Below, in pieces: positions 1 through 8,583 of a stretch of DNA of 64,000 nucleotides (within the stretch, counting starts at the first letter, position 1; every line of letters starts with the position of its first letter). A program made the translations under genes and the position numbers. The stretch is from Prochlorococcus marinus CUG1415 (GTDB lineage: Bacteria > Cyanobacteriota > Cyanobacteriia > PCC-6307 > Cyanobiaceae), in contig NZ_JAAORL010000001.1 in NCBI RefSeq assembly GCF_017696015.1, forward strand, positions 620,001 through 684,000, written 5' to 3'. Below the pieces are notes generated by a model that saw only the letters and a program-made list of their open reading frames with translations, had not been told where the DNA came from and searched no databases.

Positions 1-1150
1 GGATAACTTAGATTCGAAGTTAAATAATCAAGTCGGCATTCTTATCTGTGGACATGGTAGTAGAAATAAACTAGCTATTACCGAATTTCAAGAATTAACT
101 AAACTCATTCAAAAAAGATATCCAAACATATTAGTTGAATATGGTTTCTTGGAATTTGCCAAACCTTCGCTTGTTGATGCTCTAGAAAAGTTAAGAGATC
201 ATTCTATAAAAACAGTAATTGCAATACCCGCAATGCTTTTTGCTGCTGGTCATGTAAAAAATGATATACCTAGCTTGCTTATGAATTATTCAAGTAAAAC
301 AGAAATTGAAATAATTTATGGTAGAGAGTTAGGTATTAATAATTTAATGATCAGTGCAGCTTGTGAGAGAGTTAAAGATGTATTTAAACAAAATAATTCT
401 CTTAAACCTGAAGAATCATTATTAGTTGTTGTTGGGAGAGGCTCTTCTGACCCAGATGCAAATTCAAATGTTTCAAAAATTACGAGAATGATCGTAGAGG
501 GAATTGGATTAGGTTGGGGTGAAACAGTTTTTTCTGGTGTAACGTTCCCTCTTGTTGAAGCTGGATTAAAAAATGTTGTGAGACTTGGTTATAAAAATAT
601 AATAATTTTCCCTTATTTCCTTTTTTCAGGCGTGCTTGTTACACGAATCAAAAGGCAAAGTGATTTAGTTGCAATTAATAATCCACATATTTCATTTAAT
701 CATGCAAAATATCTTTCATCACAAACTTATGTGGTTGATACTTTTGTAGAAAGGATTGAAGAGATTCTTAATAACGAAGGTAAAAATTTCATGAATTGCT
801 CCACTTGCAAATATAGGTCAAATTTATTTGGCTTTGAGAAAGAAGTTGGATTGCTACAAGAAAGTCATCATGATCATGTAGAGGGTTTAGGCATAAGCTG
901 TGATTTATGTGATCCTGAATGTAATGGTGCTTGTGAAACACAAAATCAAACTTCAACTCATGACCATGTTGAATCAAATTTAGTGGCAGATGATTATCTA
1001 GAACATAAACATAATGAATGTCATCAACATAATGAGAATCATCACCATCACCAAAGTATTTATCCAAATTCAAAACACCCTTTGGGACCTGTCACGCTTC
1101 GCTTGCTAAATAAAGATCAAATCTTAAGAAAATCCATTGAAAACAACTGA
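1..1150 (+). CDS. cbiX: Sirohydrochlorin cobaltochelatase CbiX (5'-partial)
   Basis: CbiX-type chelatase that inserts cobalt into sirohydrochlorin, an early step of cobalamin synthesis. The reading frame is open from position 2, so the gene begins before the window; the first TTG at 149 is not the real start. The first chelatase half carries GHGSR just after the window edge. The second half has the matching VGRGSS motif with Arg in place of His. The C-terminus has a His-rich metal-binding stretch (HQHNENHHHHQ) and cysteine clusters (CSTCK, CDLCDPEC), typical of long CbiX proteins. B12 supply fits the B12-dependent reductase at 37.8 kb. The identification is strong; the N-terminus is unseen. 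Confidence 0.88.
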   Translation, partial: DNLDSKLNNQVGILICGHGSRNKLAITEFQELTKLIQKRYPNILVEYGFLEFAKPSLVDALEKLRDHSIKTVIAIPAMLFAAGHVKNDIPSLLMNYSSKTEIEIIYGRELGINNLMISAACERVKDVFKQNNSLKPEESLLVVVGRGSSDPDANSNVSKITRMIVEGIGLGWGETVFSGVTFPLVEAGLKNVVRLGYKNIIIFPYFLFSGVLVTRIKRQSDLVAINNPHISFNHAKYLSSQTYVVDTFVERIEEILNNEGKNFMNCSTCKYRSNLFGFEKEVGLLQESHHDHVEGLGISCDLCDPECNGACETQNQTSTHDHVESNLVADDYLEHKHNECHQHNENHHHHQSIYPNSKHPLGPVTLRLLNKDQILRKSIENN

Positions 1151-1500
1151 ATCATCTGTCTCTTTCTCGCTTGAGTCTCAATAGACTCGGTATATATAAG
1201 TATTGCTAATGTGAAACGACTGGTTCATTTATATCCTTCTTTTCCACAAATTATTAAAAGTTTTCCACGTCCAAATCCACATTAGATAAGGAATGCCAGT
1301 ATTTTTTAAAAAAAACAGGGCTTCAACATTATTGTTGACTTTTCTTTTCGAATTTATCAATTTCCCAGGTTAAAAAACATATTTTAAAAAAAATCAATTT
1401 ATAACATGAGTCTTATTTAATACATTAAATTTTTTTTGAAAAAAATTTTTTGACTTTTAGAGAAAAAAACATAATTATTGTTTTGTAGAAAAATAAATTT
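1151..1500. other. AT-rich intergenic region with DnaA-box-like cluster
   Basis: About 350 bases without a convincing gene. Three 9-mers resembling the cyanobacterial DnaA box TTTTCCACA lie close together on the same strand: an exact match at 1240-1248, TTTTCCACG at 1261-1269 and AAATCCACA at 1273-1281. They are followed by A/T-rich runs. The downstream part presumably carries the promoter of the DUF2811 gene. Confidence 0.4.
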
Positions 1501-1758
1501 ATGGATCAAATCAGTCATTCAAAATTATCCGATGTAATACTAGATGAATGCTCTTCAAATAAAGTATCTTTAGAAACGGAGCTTTCAGAGACTCTTTATA
1601 ATAAAATGAAAGACTTCGTATTAAGTAATCCAACTTGGGATCAATATAAGCTTATAAATTCAGCACTAGCTACTTTTCTAGTACAAAACGGATGTACTGA
1701 TGAAAATGTTTCTGAGATTTATTTAAATCAATTATTTACTCCTTCTAAATCTTTTTAA
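1501..1758 (+). CDS. DUF2811 family small protein
   Basis: An 85-residue protein matching the cyanobacterial DUF2811 pattern: VSLETEL near the start, a helical core containing NPTWDQYKLINSALATFLVQNG, and no membrane segment. The function is unknown. It starts at ATG and its 3' end overlaps the convergent oxidoreductase gene by 14 bases. It resembles a short DNA-binding or adaptor helix bundle, but that is only an impression. Confidence 0.75.
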   Translation: MDQISHSKLSDVILDECSSNKVSLETELSETLYNKMKDFVLSNPTWDQYKLINSALATFLVQNGCTDENVSEIYLNQLFTPSKSF

Positions 1759-3385
1759 TATTTAAACATGCTCTTCTCGTTAAAGCCATCATAGTAAGAG
1801 TTGGGCTATGCCATGATGAAGTTGGCCAGCAGGCACCATCCAGTACGAGTACATTCTTGCATCTCCAAAGTCTATTAAACTTATCAACTACGCTATCTTC
1901 TTCACTAACTCCCATTGGAGCTCCTCCAACTTCATGAATATAGTATCCGGGAGGTGGAGGACTATCTGATAGTGCAATCAGATTTTTTGTGAATATACTT
2001 CCTATTGGTATATTTATAAGTTCATCAATATTTCTTATTTCTCCATTCGCAGCATCTACAGATTTTTTTATCGTTTTTGTCATATGTTTAGCCATATTTA
2101 GTTCATTTTCGCTCCATTCGAATTCAATGTGGGGTATGGGAATCCCCCATTTATCAGTTTTTTTTGATAATGAAACTGAGTTTTTCTTTCTAGGGAGGAC
2201 CTCCCCATGTGCGATAAGAAAGCCAATAGCTGTATTTAGATCTTTTTGCAAAAATTTAGGTATTCCTAATCTATCGATTGCCCCCCAGATTCCGTAACCT
2301 CTATGGAAATTGATGTTGTCAATTTTTGGTAAATTTGTTCCGAATGGAATAAAGAAGCTCCCTGCTCCTGAAAGATCGAGAGAATTATTTAGTATTTTTT
2401 TTGAGTTTTTTGTTTTTGGGACTGAAAAGAACCTACAGACAGAAATATGATCCATGAGGTATTGACCGAGTTTTCCAGAATTATCTTTAAAACCTAAGGG
2501 ATTTGATTTCTTTTCTGAGCAAAGTAAAATTCTCAGTGTTGAAATTGTTGATGCGCAGAGGAGAATTAAATCACAATTTAATGTTTCTTTACGCCCATTT
2601 TCTAAGTTTACGACAGTTAGTTTTGATGCAAGCTCAGTTAGCTTATTAATCTCAAAATTCTCTACTAAGTGATTAGAGATTATTTGAACATTCCCTGTAT
2701 CTAAAGCCTTTTTCAAGGTACTTCCTATGCTAGAGGAATTTGGCCATTGTTTTTCTTTTACAGATGCATTTCGGTCAAATCCTCTTGATTGGATAAATGG
2801 ATAGTTTAATTTTGACTTGACTTTGCTGCCAAAAATATTTTCGTTATCTGTCAAAGGGATTTCACCTATATAGTTACCATTTGGAACTTCCTTAATATCA
2901 TCTTTTCGTCCATAAATTCCACAGAAATTTTCAATGAAATCATAGTGAGGGGAAAGATCATCGTATGAAATGGGCCAGTTTGGCCCGAATCCATCTTTTT
3001 TTGCAGGATGAAAGTCTTCTGAAGAAAATCTTAATGTGATGCCTCCCCAGGTTAATGATCTCCCCCCAATTTGTTTACCTTGAGTCCATAGGAAAGGTTT
3101 CTTTTCTGGGAATGCATAGGGATGTTTTAATTCATTTGAATATAAATCAGGATTATTTTTCCAATAACCAGGATGCTGAGACTGATTGCAATGTTTTTTT
3201 GTTATTACTCCTGATAATCTTTTTATGGTGCTTATGGGCTCATAATTGCTAGCTTCAATCCTTTTGATTTTTGCTCCGGCTTCTATTACTAAAACTTTTA
3301 TACCCTGCTCGGCCAATGTAAGTGCTGCTATACCTCCTGTAGCCCCAGAACCAACAACAATTGCATCATAAGGATTTATATCCAA
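1745..3385 (-). CDS. GMC-family FAD-dependent oxidoreductase
   Basis: Glucose-methanol-choline oxidoreductase of 546 residues, normal for the family. The N-terminal FAD-binding Rossmann motif GSGATGG sits at residues 12-18, with the ribose-binding acid in VIEAG about 20 residues later. GGRSLTWGG near residue 110 is the second FAD/GMC signature. The C-terminal domain has HEVGGAPMG, containing the active-site His, and a conserved DGACWPT/SPTLTMMALTRR end. The substrate cannot be read from sequence; alcohols, sugars or choline are possible. No signal peptide is visible, so it is probably cytoplasmic. Confidence 0.85.
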   Translation of the reverse strand: MDINPYDAIVVGSGATGGIAALTLAEQGIKVLVIEAGAKIKRIEASNYEPISTIKRLSGVITKKHCNQSQHPGYWKNNPDLYSNELKHPYAFPEKKPFLWTQGKQIGGRSLTWGGITLRFSSEDFHPAKKDGFGPNWPISYDDLSPHYDFIENFCGIYGRKDDIKEVPNGNYIGEIPLTDNENIFGSKVKSKLNYPFIQSRGFDRNASVKEKQWPNSSSIGSTLKKALDTGNVQIISNHLVENFEINKLTELASKLTVVNLENGRKETLNCDLILLCASTISTLRILLCSEKKSNPLGFKDNSGKLGQYLMDHISVCRFFSVPKTKNSKKILNNSLDLSGAGSFFIPFGTNLPKIDNINFHRGYGIWGAIDRLGIPKFLQKDLNTAIGFLIAHGEVLPRKKNSVSLSKKTDKWGIPIPHIEFEWSENELNMAKHMTKTIKKSVDAANGEIRNIDELINIPIGSIFTKNLIALSDSPPPPGYYIHEVGGAPMGVSEEDSVVDKFNRLWRCKNVLVLDGACWPTSSWHSPTLTMMALTRRACLNIKKI

Positions 3386-3493
3386 AACTTAATTCTAGAT
3401 TTGTATTTTCAATAAATATAGCATTCAGTAAATAATTAACTTCTAGAGTTCAACTTAAGAAGCTAGAATTTACTGAAATATTATCCAAAATTA

Positions 3494-3961
3494 ATGAGAT
3501 TTATAACTTTAACTCTTCTAATTATTGTTTTAACCCTCCCTTCTATAAGCTTTGCAGCATTAGATTATGGTAAACAATCCTTAGTGGGAGGAGATTTTTC
3601 TGGATCTGATTTAAAAGGAGCAACTTTCTATTTAACTGATTTACAAGACGCAAATTTATCAGATTGTGATCTTCAAAATGCGACTCTATATGGAGCAAAA
3701 TTGAAAGATACTAATTTAAGTAACTCTAATTTAAGAGAAGTAACTTTAGACTCAGCTGTTTTAGATGGTACAAATTTATCAAATACTAATTTAGAGGATT
3801 CTTTTGCATATAGTACACAGTTTGAAAATGTAAAAATACAAGGCGCAGACTTCACAAATGTGTTCTTGCCAAAAGATGTTGTAAGGAAATTTTGTGAAAG
3901 TGCCTCTGGGACTAATCCCTTCACCAATAGAGATACTAGAGAAACATTAGAGTGCGATTAA
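3494..3961 (+). CDS. Exported pentapeptide-repeat protein
   Basis: A 155-residue protein with a clear signal peptide (residues 1-21, ending SISFA), followed by about 16 tandem A(D/N)Lxx pentapeptides that form a right-handed quadrilateral beta-helix. The C-terminus has two cysteines that could form a disulfide. In cyanobacteria such secreted proteins are often found in the thylakoid lumen or periplasm. The specific function is unknown. It stands alone, with its own promoter region after the divergent oxidoreductase gene. Confidence 0.8.
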   Translation: MRFITLTLLIIVLTLPSISFAALDYGKQSLVGGDFSGSDLKGATFYLTDLQDANLSDCDLQNATLYGAKLKDTNLSNSNLREVTLDSAVLDGTNLSNTNLEDSFAYSTQFENVKIQGADFTNVFLPKDVVRKFCESASGTNPFTNRDTRETLECD

Positions 3962-3969
3962 ATTTGAAT

Positions 3970-4362
3970 TTATGCACAAATAAGTTCTTTTTTAATCTTT
4001 CTTTGTTTGTAAAGTGATCTGCCAACAGGCCAACCTAAAGTAGATAAATGTCTTATTAAAGAACTTGAATATTTGAAATAAAGTTTGCCTGTATATTTGA
4101 TATCAAGTTCTTTTAAAGTGTTTAGTAACAAAAATAGATCTTTCTTGTTGCCTTTTTTCTTATCTAATAAAATTAATTTCCCACTTGATAACTTGTTTTC
4201 TAAAAGCCCATCATTTTCAGCATAACCAACTTTAAGTGAATTAAATTCATCAGAATAAAGAGTATAAATTATTCCATCTTTGAATTTATTTGTAGAAGTA
4301 TTTACATTAAAATTGGAGGATATAAATGTTTGATATTCTTTTGTGATTTTTCTGTTATTCAT
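3970..4362 (-). CDS. Small protein with weak GIY-YIG/T5orf172-like resemblance
   Basis: A 130-residue protein. The segment GIIYTLYSDEF...LKVGYAEN resembles the beta-hairpin core of GIY-YIG/T5orf172 nuclease-like domains, but the expected catalytic Arg after the second strand is not evident, so activity is doubtful. It lies 2 bases downstream of the RHH protein gene on the same strand, so the two are very likely one transcription unit and translationally coupled. The role is unknown; a nuclease-like partner or a toxin-antitoxin-like pair is possible but unproven. Confidence 0.55.
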   Translation of the reverse strand: MNNRKITKEYQTFISSNFNVNTSTNKFKDGIIYTLYSDEFNSLKVGYAENDGLLENKLSSGKLILLDKKKGNKKDLFLLLNTLKELDIKYTGKLYFKYSSSLIRHLSTLGWPVGRSLYKQRKIKKELICA

Positions 4363-4364
4363 AA

Positions 4365-4862
4365 TTATTTGATTTTATTTTGAGCAATTTCGTATTTTTC
4401 TAATAGATTGTTTACTTCTGCTAGTGCAATTCTCTTTTGACAAGCGGAATCATATCTATTTATTGCTACTGAAGGTATTGAACCTTTGCTCTTCATTTCC
4501 CTTATTCCTGTTTCTAAACACTGAAAAGCAACACTCGATAGATCTCGACCTTCAGCCGCAGCCCAAACCTTCAAAAGATAAGTAAGATTTGATGGTACTG
4601 AGATTTGTACTTTGTTCGAATTCGAGGTGTTTAATGCAATATCATCGAGACTAATTTCTTTGGAGGAAATAGTTTCTTTTACTTTTTTCTTCAGAATTTT
4701 TACTTGGCTTAGCGCGTTCTCTTTATTTCTAATTTTTTGTTCTATTTCAAATAACTCTTCCTCCGAATTAATTAAAGCTTCTAACGCCCATTTAGCATCA
4801 TCTTTCGCAATAGCTGTGCTATTAAGCCATTCATCTCTTATTTTTGACCAATTACTAGGCAT
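4365..4862 (-). CDS. Ribbon-helix-helix-like protein with N-terminal coiled coil
   Basis: About 165 residues starting at MPSNWSK; an in-frame ATG eight codons upstream, at 4886, is an alternative. Residues about 20-75 are charged and helical, probably a coiled coil. The following KVQISVPSNL...WAAAEGRDLSSVAFQCLETGI is a CopG/Arc-type ribbon-helix-helix pattern, consistent with DNA binding. It is the first gene of a two-gene operon with the GIY-YIG-like small protein. Its target is unknown; autoregulation is plausible. Confidence 0.6.
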   Translation of the reverse strand: MPSNWSKIRDEWLNSTAIAKDDAKWALEALINSEEELFEIEQKIRNKENALSQVKILKKKVKETISSKEISLDDIALNTSNSNKVQISVPSNLTYLLKVWAAAEGRDLSSVAFQCLETGIREMKSKGSIPSVAINRYDSACQKRIALAEVNNLLEKYEIAQNKIK

Positions 4863-4886
4863 AAGCTTTATGCAATAACTATACAA

Positions 4887-5160
4887 TAGGACAATCTGTC
4901 TGGATTGTCTATATAATCTAATTAGAATTTAAATTGATTATAAAAATCAATATTCAAACCTATTTATTTGACCCCGTATCCTAGGAATAATGTTATTGAA
5001 AAATTAATTAATTTGGAAAATCTTTGCAATAGAATTCTAGAAGGAATTCAAAAATGAAATCTGTTCTTGATCTTCTGGTAACTGCATACTAATTAATTAG
5101 ATAAATTAAAATCTTTTTGAAAAATATTCTTTATTAGTCTATTAAGGTGTTTCTGAATTA
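4887..5160. other. Intergenic region, no gene seen
   Basis: Very AT-rich spacer upstream of the RHH operon. The only coding-like piece is a 12-codon ATG frame at about 5054, preceded by an AAGGA motif, too short to call. It is the left border of the decayed insertion described next. Confidence 0.4.
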
Positions 5161-5226
5161 TTAATCTCTTTCAATTAGTTCAATTTTATATCCATAAGGA
5201 TCCTCATTAAAAGCCAATACAGTGGG
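5161..5226 (-). pseudogene. Remnant of gloA 3' end
   Basis: On the minus strand this segment encodes [20 protein letters not shown] followed by a stop. That matches the last 20 residues of the intact glyoxalase I gene at 7575-7964 with two substitutions, including the metal-ligand Glu. Homology fades upstream and there is no start. DNA identity is clearly lower than protein identity, so this is an old or foreign allele rather than a fresh duplication. Its position marks the far boundary of a decayed insertion placed against the 3' end of gloA. Confidence 0.75.
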
Positions 5227-5293
5227 CAGTAATTCACACCTTTTGTTATAAGTAAAAACCTGTTTCATATTGCCTTTAACGCATGACAATGGA

Positions 5294-5894
5294 ATGATTT
5301 AAACTGCTGCTAATACTTCTGTTTCAAAGAGTAAAGCAATTAAAGTTGCTACTAAAATTTCCTTGCCTTATTTTTGTATGAGTGCTGAAGGTCAAATAGA
5401 TGGTAAAGGTATTCCGAGACAAAAAAAGGCATATCAAAATCTGCTTAGATGTAACCCTAGCTATTGAAATTTAGATGAATATAAAGTTTTGGGTATATCA
5501 GGTAGAGGGAAGAACATTAAGGCAGGTGCTTTAAACAAAATTATTGAAAATGCTGAAAAAGGTCAGATTCCTTATGGTACTAACTTAGTAGTTGAGTCTA
5601 GGTCGAGGCGATCAAGATATTCATTTAGTTGTAGAGCAACAGGATTATGGATTTGCACTAAAAGGTACTTTTAGGGAAGTAATGCAAGGTCAAAAAAGAG
5701 AGAAGATTATAAGTGGATTACCTGAAAGGCAACATGATGTTTTGCAAATATCAGAGGAACAATAGATCGACTATATAACACCTACTCAATTAGTTGAAAA
5801 AGTAGAATTTGCAGTAAAAACTAAAGTTAATTTAGATATTTGTAGAATAACTTTAGATCAGTTAGTTAAAAAAAGAGTTTCTGACAAAGATTAA
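5294..5894 (+). pseudogene. Decayed serine recombinase (resolvase/invertase)
   Basis: A broken resolvase-type gene. From ATG 5294 the frame meets TAA at 5300 and TGA at 5465, then shifts near 5603 and meets TAG at 5763 before ending at 5892. The readable pieces show the family order: MSAEGQIDGKGIPRQ (site of the nucleophilic Ser), LGISGRGKNIKAGALNKII, LVVES followed by the R..R helix, then DIHLVVEQQDYGF. The Arg expected next to the nucleophilic Ser is Cys. Such enzymes catalyse site-specific integration or inversion, so this is probably the dead recombinase of the insertion ending at gloA. Confidence 0.75.
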
Positions 5895-6162
5895 GGGTTC
5901 TAATAAAAAACTTCTGAATTAAAGTACAGGATTAAGTAACTACGGAGCCTATAGTAGTAACTATATAGCTACAGGGGAAGGGACAGCTTTTTTGTTAAAG
6001 GCTGAATTAAGTAAATATATGATCCCCAAAACATTTGCGAGAAATATTTTTTACCTCTGCTAATTTTACAGCAATTGGATAGTTCAGGTATCGAATCTAT
6101 CCAGCTGGAGAGAAAGACATTAATAAGGATGATGTCTTGCATACTTCTTACTCTCAACAAAA
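5895..6162. other. Decayed sequence, no gene seen
   Basis: About 270 bases between the recombinase remnant and the next small open frame. Short coding-like stretches occur, but every frame is interrupted. It looks like degraded element DNA. Confidence 0.35.
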
Positions 6163-6450
6163 ATGGCCTTGAAGCATCGTTCCGTTTCAGGGTCATTTAC
6201 TAAAACAGATAAAAACTTAATTAAGAAATTGGAAGGCAAAATGGAAAATGAAAAAAGAATTGAAAAGTTAGCAGCTGTTGCACTAAACGTAACTAAAGTG
6301 CTGGTAATAATTTATCTAGGCATCGAAGAAGTAATTAAAATAAGTAAATCACTTATAAAGAAGTTAGATGCTTATTTTGATGATTTACGAGGATCTCGAG
6401 AATGGGCTTCACAAGCTTATGCAATACTAAAAAAACGACATTCGTTTTAA
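6163..6450 (+). CDS. Small helical protein of unknown function
   Basis: A 95-codon open frame; an internal ATG at 6241, preceded by GGAAGGCAAA, is an equally plausible start and would give 69 residues. The product is basic, with one hydrophobic stretch (KVLVIIYLGIEEVI) and a charged tail. No family was recognised. It sits among decayed genes, so it may be a survivor of the element or a chance frame. Confidence 0.4.
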   Translation: MALKHRSVSGSFTKTDKNLIKKLEGKMENEKRIEKLAAVALNVTKVLVIIYLGIEEVIKISKSLIKKLDAYFDDLRGSREWASQAYAILKKRHSF

Positions 6451-6454
6451 CTTG

Positions 6455-6726
6455 TTCAATAAACCAATCAATTAATCCGCTCCATTCTTGGAAATCTCCT
6501 TTGGGTTTTAATTCTTCATCTTTCCCTACTCTAGCTACTGGAACAAGATGATCGATAGTTGGGAATAGCTCCCAAAAGCAATATGTGCCTCAATCATCTT
6601 TCCATTCTTGTGATATGTAAATTTCTCAGGAAGATAAATCGCCAGCAATCGAAGTGCAGGTGGATAGATAAGTTTTGTTCCCCTATATCGATCTATATAT
6701 CCATCTCTTATAAATACCTTTGTCAT
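6455..6726 (-). pseudogene. HNH endonuclease-like gene, frameshifted with internal deletion
   Basis: From ATG 6726 the minus strand reads KLIYPPALRLLAIYLPE, then KMIEAHIAF. After a frameshift near 6555-6570 it continues ELFPTIDHLVPVARVGKDE. The DHLVP core with a preceding Asp-His is the HNH nuclease ββα signature. The expected segment between the HNH core and the tail (normally an NWV..SMLRN-like helix) is missing, and the frame jumps directly to GDFQEWSGLIDWF. Both lesions indicate an inactive gene, another mobile-element-type cargo piece. Confidence 0.65.
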
Positions 6727-6869
6727 TTATCTCGGGGTATCACTTCTTCACCTTTAATTAAAGGTACTAACGGTTATTCCTGATCCATTAAGCTCCCTGC
6801 TTTAGCAACTTTCCATTAGCTAATTAAAGAACAGGCTAATTTTATGGCTTCACTTTTTCAAATTCATTT

Positions 6870-6989
6870 TTACTGATATTTATTGAGTAATCGATTATAA
6901 ATTATGAACAATACTATTACTCCTCCTATACCAAGAGCTGCATGGTATGGGTCATGGTGATTCTGCCAAAGCTCCTTTAAAAATTCCAT
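6870..6989 (-). CDS. 39-residue single-pass membrane microprotein
   Basis: A short frame beginning MEFLKELWQNHHDPYHA, followed by a hydrophobic segment (ALGIGGVIVLFIIY) and a basic end. The layout resembles the 37-residue microprotein at 62580-62693 (ME-start, aromatic/His region, one transmembrane helix). It lies 18 bases beyond the next upstream minus-strand gene, so co-transcription is likely. There is no clear ribosome binding site. Confidence 0.5.
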   Translation of the reverse strand: MEFLKELWQNHHDPYHAALGIGGVIVLFIIYNRLLNKYQ

Positions 6990-7006
6990 TAATACTTAAT
7001 CGCTAT

Positions 7007-7198
7007 TTACCACCACATACCAAGGTTTAAGTTCTTTGTATTTCTATTAACTCTATTACATGCAAGCTCACATTCGCTTAACTCTTTGACTGAGAGAGTG
7101 TTAATTATTCTTGCCATATCAATAGAAGATAATTCTCCATTAATGTTCCACTTAAGAGTAGTTTTACGTTGAGATGAGTTTGTTGATTTCTTCATCAT
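7007..7198 (-). CDS. Small hypothetical protein
   Basis: 63 residues starting MMKKSTNSS, polar, with a probable helix (SIDMARIINTLSVKELSECELACNRV). No domain was recognised and no membrane segment is seen. It precedes the 39-residue membrane microprotein on the same strand. It could be a small regulator, but nothing specific supports that. Confidence 0.5.
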   Translation of the reverse strand: MMKKSTNSSQRKTTLKWNINGELSSIDMARIINTLSVKELSECELACNRVNRNTKNLNLGMWW

Positions 7199-7341
7199 GA
7201 CTTTTAAGGTCAGGGATAATTTAATAGCATATTTATTTAGAATTCACAAAAAAAATGTAAAGTTTTTATAAGATAACGAATTAAATTTATTTATTAAACA
7301 TCTAGAAAATCAAGCAACGGTGCAAGTAGCAAGCGTTTCAT

Positions 7342-7566
7342 TTATTTACCTTTTAAACATTCATACTGCTTTTTATTCATCTTAAATTTTATTCTTTCTG
7401 ATGCAAAAATCTCTCCTTGCTCCTCGCATTGTTCCATACTTGCCCTCTCAATTTTTTCTAAAGCTGAAGAACCACCTGCACCTGAACTGAGAATTAACCA
7501 ATAACTTTTAGCATTAATAGCAGAAGTAAAACCTAATAGCAAAGGAAGGACTAATAATTTACGCAT
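7342..7566 (-). CDS. Small exported protein
   Basis: 74 residues with a signal peptide (residues 1-19, ending INAKS), then a short mature domain with a pair of cysteines (MEQCEE, YECLKG) that could form a disulfide in the periplasm. It starts 8 bases after the gloA stop on the same strand, so it is probably read from the gloA transcript. The function is unknown. Confidence 0.6.
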   Translation of the reverse strand: MRKLLVLPLLLGFTSAINAKSYWLILSSGAGGSSALEKIERASMEQCEEQGEIFASERIKFKMNKKQYECLKGK

Positions 7567-7574
7567 AAAAAAAT

Positions 7575-7964
7575 TTAGTCTCTTTCTATTAACTCTATCT
7601 TGTATCCATCTGGATCTTCTACAAACGCTAAGACTGTTGTACTGTTCTTCATGGTCTTCGGTTGTGTTGTGATCTTACAGCCGTTGTCTTCTAGCCCTTT
7701 ACAGATACTATGAATATCTTTAACTCCAATAGCTATATGTCCATACTTATCTCCTAGTTCATAGTCATCAGACTTCTTATCCCAGTTATGGGTTAACTCA
7801 ATTACTGCATTTTCTTTCTCTGAACCATAGCCAACAAATGCCAAAGTAAATTTTCCATGAGGATAATCCTTTTTTCGCAATAAATGCATTCCCAATCTAT
7901 TCACATAGAAATCAATGGATTTATCCAAATTCCCTACTCTTAACATTGTATGAAGGATACGCAT
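7575..7964 (-). CDS. gloA: Lactoylglutathione lyase (glyoxalase I)
   Basis: Glyoxalase I, which converts the methylglyoxal-glutathione hemithioacetal to S-lactoylglutathione. The 129-residue length is typical. The metal ligands are visible in the two βαβββ halves: His in [10 protein letters not shown], Glu in AVIELTHNW, His in GHIAIGV and Glu in [11 protein letters not shown] related but diverged copy of its last 20 codons lies about 2.4 kb away at 5161, which suggests that an element integrated at this gene's 3' end. Confidence 0.93.
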   Translation of the reverse strand: MRILHTMLRVGNLDKSIDFYVNRLGMHLLRKKDYPHGKFTLAFVGYGSEKENAVIELTHNWDKKSDDYELGDKYGHIAIGVKDIHSICKGLEDNGCKITTQPKTMKNSTTVLAFVEDPDGYKIELIERD

Positions 7965-8096
7965 CTTGAATTATGAACCTAGATTAATTATCTAATATTT
8001 AATCACCATCTGCCAAAGTTGTTTCTTCGAGGCTCCGTCTTAAAATAAGTTTAGAAAAATTAGGTTAAAGTATTTATACTAAATTTCACGAATAGA

Positions 8097-8555
8097 TTGG
8101 ATCAAATATTTCAGAGAATCTCATCAGTATTAATTTATACTTTGCCATTAAAGGCATCAATACCTTTTGGATATTATTTGTTTTATAAATATTCTTTTTT
8201 AAAAATACTAATGGATAGTCTCACCTTCCCGATAGCAAAAATTGAAGAATCATTACCTTTTGGTGGCTTTTTGTTGTTTATATTATTGTTTGCAGGAATA
8301 GTAAGAAATCCCAAAGTACCCTATTTTGTTAGATATAACTCATGCCAAGCATTACTTATTGATATTGCTTTGATCATAATTACATATCTCTTTAGAATCT
8401 TGCCAATAGTTGAACTTGGCTCAATTATTTCTATACTTAGCTCAATTATTTTTATATTTAGTATTTGTATTTTTATTTATTCTATTTCTCAATGTATTTA
8501 TGGAATTGAACCCGAAATTCCCTTAATTAGTAAATCTGTAAGAATGCAAATTTAA
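8097..8555 (+). CDS. Tic20-like membrane protein (Ycf60 family)
   Basis: 152 residues with four hydrophobic helices and the conserved cyanobacterial/plastid Tic20 motif VPYFVRYNSCQALLIDI after the second helix. In plastids Tic20 is an import channel component; the role in free-living cyanobacteria is unsettled. The chosen start is TTG at 8097; no upstream ATG keeps the frame. It is a stand-alone plus-strand gene. Confidence 0.8.
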   Translation: MDQIFQRISSVLIYTLPLKASIPFGYYLFYKYSFLKILMDSLTFPIAKIEESLPFGGFLLFILLFAGIVRNPKVPYFVRYNSCQALLIDIALIIITYLFRILPIVELGSIISILSSIIFIFSICIFIYSISQCIYGIEPEIPLISKSVRMQI

Positions 8556-8583
8556 AAATGATTTATAGATTTACTAAATTTTC

